This document shows positions 61,841 to 64,000 of a stretch of 64,000 nt of DNA, piece after piece. Made by a program: the position numbers and the translations under genes. Positions within the stretch are counted from its first letter, which is position 1; the number at the start of each line of letters is the position of its first letter. The DNA comes from Gracilibacillus orientalis (GTDB lineage Bacteria > Bacillota > Bacilli > Bacillales > Amphibacillaceae): positions 434,001 to 498,000 of the forward strand of contig NZ_FOTR01000003.1 in the NCBI RefSeq assembly GCF_900114645.1, read 5' to 3'. The notes below the pieces were generated by a model that had not been told where the DNA came from, did no database searches, and saw only the letters and a list, made by a program, of their open reading frames with translations.

Positions 61841-63814
61841 ATGACTACAGAAGTGGAAACAAATCAAACAGAATCTTTTAAGCAAGCATTGCAAGTTATG
61901 GAAGATGCAGTTCCCTATGCGAAAAAAATGTATCAGGCAGATGTTTTACAGGCTGCCGCACGATTGATGGATGAGCAGGATGGCATGGCAATGCTTTATC
62001 AACATGCGGACAGGTTTGATAAGGCTGGGATTTTCGAAGGAGGGCCATGGGCAGAACCTTCGCACTTGGAACCACGACTGGTTACCGGTTCTTTAATGGA
62101 TAGTGGTATGACATCGATCGTGGAAATCTTAAGTGAACTTCGTATGGCGGCTATTGCAAAAGGGAAGTACAAGCATGAAGTGGTAACACAGGATGCTGCC
62201 AAACACTTTTTGGATGAAGTGATGGCTTTGAATGTAGACATACTATTTCCGGAAGAAACAGAAGCAGCAAGAATCGAAGGAAAGCAAAAAGAAAAAAATA
62301 GAGCAGAAAAACTTTTTCAGTTCTTAGCGGATAAATTATCGCTAGCATCCATTTCAGGCAAGATATTAGAAGAAATTGACGACCTTGTCGCTCAACATCC
62401 GATTATGGTTAACCGTATTGTGAGTATGATTAAGGATGCCAAGAAGTTGTTGAAACAAACTATTGAAGAGCAAGAGAAACGGGCGATTAAGCGTTATGTA
62501 AATGCTTTGTCAGGCCCAACTAAGAAAAGCAAAAAATATCAGGAACCATGTGAATATCGAAAACAACTAAAGGAAATGTCAGATCAGGAATTGGAAGAAG
62601 AAGCAAAAACATTTGCCAAATGCATGCGGGAAACTGGACTCGTCTCCAAGCATCATGCTGTCCTTACCCGTTATTTAAACCGACATAATCAGAAGCTATT
62701 ACCTGTCGCTATGCAATTGAATAAAAAAGGTAACGCGAACTTAGAAGAACATATCGACATTGTTAGTGATTTAATTACCGTAGCTATTCATCTGCCAATG
62801 CGACAATCTTTATATGGACTTGCTTGTATGCTGGAGAGAGGGGTATTGTCCTCGACACCAGTTATACCAGGTTTGAAAAGGTTGATAGAACTTGATTTGA
62901 AACCAGAAGTTAGAAAAGTATTATTAAATTCGATTAACGATAATGAAGGAATAACAGCTAATGATATTATGATTGCAGGCGTGATTAGTGTACTTGGGCA
63001 ACCACTTGGAATTGGTCAAGGAATGAATCCTACTTGTCAAACAGCTCGTGGTATTAGCTTGTGGTCCTTGCATGCCCCTGGTTATCTGTTGGAATTAATT
63101 CCTCGAGCAGCAAGAGATGGCGATATCGACGTGCAATTTGAAGGGCAGACTATCCATTCTAAAAATCTTCATCAAGGATTAGTGCAAGATTTACATGAAG
63201 AGCTAGATCCTGTTTCACTTATTTTAGTGCCTCATCTTGATCGGATATATGGTGAACTTGTTAGAAGATCTGAATTTAGAGGGGATGACGTTCATAAATG
63301 GGTTAATCCAGCCTTTTATGGGGATTGGATCTCGAGAGGTTTCAGCTCAACTATTGACCCATTAACTGGTTCAGTTGCAGATTATCCCGGATTCGTCCGT
63401 CTATTTTATGCGACACATCATCCAGATTACAATAATGGTTATGAATTAATTTATCCAAATCCAGTAGGGATCTTTATTACGAATTCATTTGGAAACCTAT
63501 TAGGATTACATGCTGTTTCGATACAACGTGTTGCTCGTAACTCTGATGGTAAATATCGCATCTATTTTTATAATCCAAATAATGATAGTGCACAAGTCTG
63601 GGGACAAGGGATTACTCCAACGGTAAAAGGACATGGAGAGTTTCCTGGAGAGTCTTCATTGCCCTTTCATGAGTTTATAGCTAGGCTGTATGCTTTTCAT
63701 TATAATCCATATGAACAAGGCGATGCATATGCTGTAGACAATAAATATGTAGAAAAAGTGGAGAAGTTAGCAAGAGAAAGCTGGGGACAGAAATACACGT
63801 GGGTGCAACTTTAA
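61841..63814 (+). CDS. Large protein of unknown family with a possible Cys-His-Asn active site
   Basis: A 657-residue cytosolic protein; no signal peptide or membrane segment was seen. I do not recognise the family. The N-terminal half is helical and charged. The C-terminal part has NPTCQTARGISLW (Cys399, about 396-408), then LGLHAVSIQRV (His557), and YNPNND (Asn578/Asn580). This spacing and the GxHAV-NP pattern resemble papain-fold cysteine enzymes, so a peptidase, amidase or transglutaminase-like acyl transfer is conceivable. It starts 18 bases after the ATP-grasp gene with AAAGGAGG. Last gene of the operon. Confidence 0.75.
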   Translation: MTTEVETNQTESFKQALQVMEDAVPYAKKMYQADVLQAAARLMDEQDGMAMLYQHADRFDKAGIFEGGPWAEPSHLEPRLVTGSLMDSGMTSIVEILSELRMAAIAKGKYKHEVVTQDAAKHFLDEVMALNVDILFPEETEAARIEGKQKEKNRAEKLFQFLADKLSLASISGKILEEIDDLVAQHPIMVNRIVSMIKDAKKLLKQTIEEQEKRAIKRYVNALSGPTKKSKKYQEPCEYRKQLKEMSDQELEEEAKTFAKCMRETGLVSKHHAVLTRYLNRHNQKLLPVAMQLNKKGNANLEEHIDIVSDLITVAIHLPMRQSLYGLACMLERGVLSSTPVIPGLKRLIELDLKPEVRKVLLNSINDNEGITANDIMIAGVISVLGQPLGIGQGMNPTCQTARGISLWSLHAPGYLLELIPRAARDGDIDVQFEGQTIHSKNLHQGLVQDLHEELDPVSLILVPHLDRIYGELVRRSEFRGDDVHKWVNPAFYGDWISRGFSSTIDPLTGSVADYPGFVRLFYATHHPDYNNGYELIYPNPVGIFITNSFGNLLGLHAVSIQRVARNSDGKYRIYFYNPNNDSAQVWGQGITPTVKGHGEFPGESSLPFHEFIARLYAFHYNPYEQGDAYAVDNKYVEKVEKLARESWGQKYTWVQL

Positions 63815-63820
63815 TTCCAT

Positions 63821-63867
63821 TATTCCAAGGAGATTTATTCACTTTTCTCCTTGGAATATACTTTTTT
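63821..63867 (+). terminator. Terminator of the three-gene operon
   Basis: TATTCCAAGGAGA (63821-63833) and TCTCCTTGGAATA (63846-63858) form a 13-bp stem with a 12-base loop, followed by six T (63862-63867). Confidence 0.93.
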
Positions 63868-63877
63868 AAAAAAACTC

Positions 63878-63991
63878 TTGCAAAGTGAATATTTATCGTG
63901 TTATAGTATTAATTGTCGCTGAAAACGACATGACAAAAAATATCATCTTTCGACAACAAGCAAGAATTTAAAGTAAAAAAAGTTGTTGACA
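63878..63991 (+). promoter_or_regulatory. Tandem strong promoters, probably of an rRNA operon beyond the edge
   Basis: TTGCAA (63878-63883), 18 bases, TATAGT (63902-63907). A second TTGACA (63986-63991) lies just before the window ends, its -10 lying outside. In B. subtilis an rRNA operon follows bofA, and P1/P2 tandem promoters about 100 bases apart are typical. The rRNA itself is not in view. Confidence 0.55.
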
Positions 63992-64000
63992 TGAAATGAA

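Overview
The window spans the replication origin of a low-GC, spore-forming Firmicute. Gene order closely follows the Bacillus subtilis oriC region, from purA on the left to bofA on the right. Germination, cortex-lysis and pro-sigma-K control genes (gerA-gerB-gerC, yaaH, bofA) indicate an endospore former. The AT-rich codon use and departures from B. subtilis order suggest a Bacillaceae of the Oceanobacillus/Gracilibacillus/Virgibacillus kind. That placement is inferred from gene content and feel, not from a search.

Left arm (1-24858, almost all minus strand): purA; yybS-gdpP-rplI-dnaB; serA facing a HAD phosphatase; rpsF-ssb-rpsR; ychF; yyzM; a YkvI-like transporter; a DUF554 protein; parB-parA; noc; rsmG; mnmG-mnmE; jag-yidC; rnpA-rpmH. 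Two parS sites (13083 and 18037) flank the partition genes. Origin (24859-27025): DnaA-box clusters lie on both sides of dnaA, with a DnaA-trio-like and AT-rich unwinding stretch before dnaN. Right arm (25480 onward, mostly plus strand): dnaA, dnaN, yaaA, recF, remB, gyrB, gyrA, a degenerate HD-GYP gene, guaB, dacA, pdxS-pdxT, T-box plus serS, tRNA-Ser, proC and tRNA-Arg. An accessory block follows (gerABC plus a tiny fourth gene, acsA, hmp/nsrR), then yaaH, yaaI, tadA, SRP RNA, dnaX, yaaK, recR, yaaL and bofA.

After bofA comes a three-gene operon (59584-63814) that has no counterpart in B. subtilis at this place. It encodes an AblB-type (beta-lysine) N-acetyltransferase, an ATP-grasp ligase and a 657-residue protein of unknown family with a possible Cys/His/Asn site. 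It ends in a terminator just before what look like tandem rRNA-operon promoters at the right edge. The domain logic resembles the acetyltransferase plus ATP-grasp pairing used for N-acetylglutaminylglutamine amide. I propose, as inference only, a new acetylated peptide-type small molecule, perhaps a compatible solute. This is the best candidate for an undescribed system here.

Other points of note: a compact cluster of four perfect DnaA boxes upstream of mnmE, away from oriC; large head-to-head intergenic repeats, one pair wedged between the serS T-box terminator and serS; an untracked two-helix small protein after gerC; a terminator-like hairpin in the yybS leader; PurR-type boxes at serA and yybS as well as purA; and a roughly 51-bp tandem repeat before purA. 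No transposase, prophage or CRISPR array was seen.
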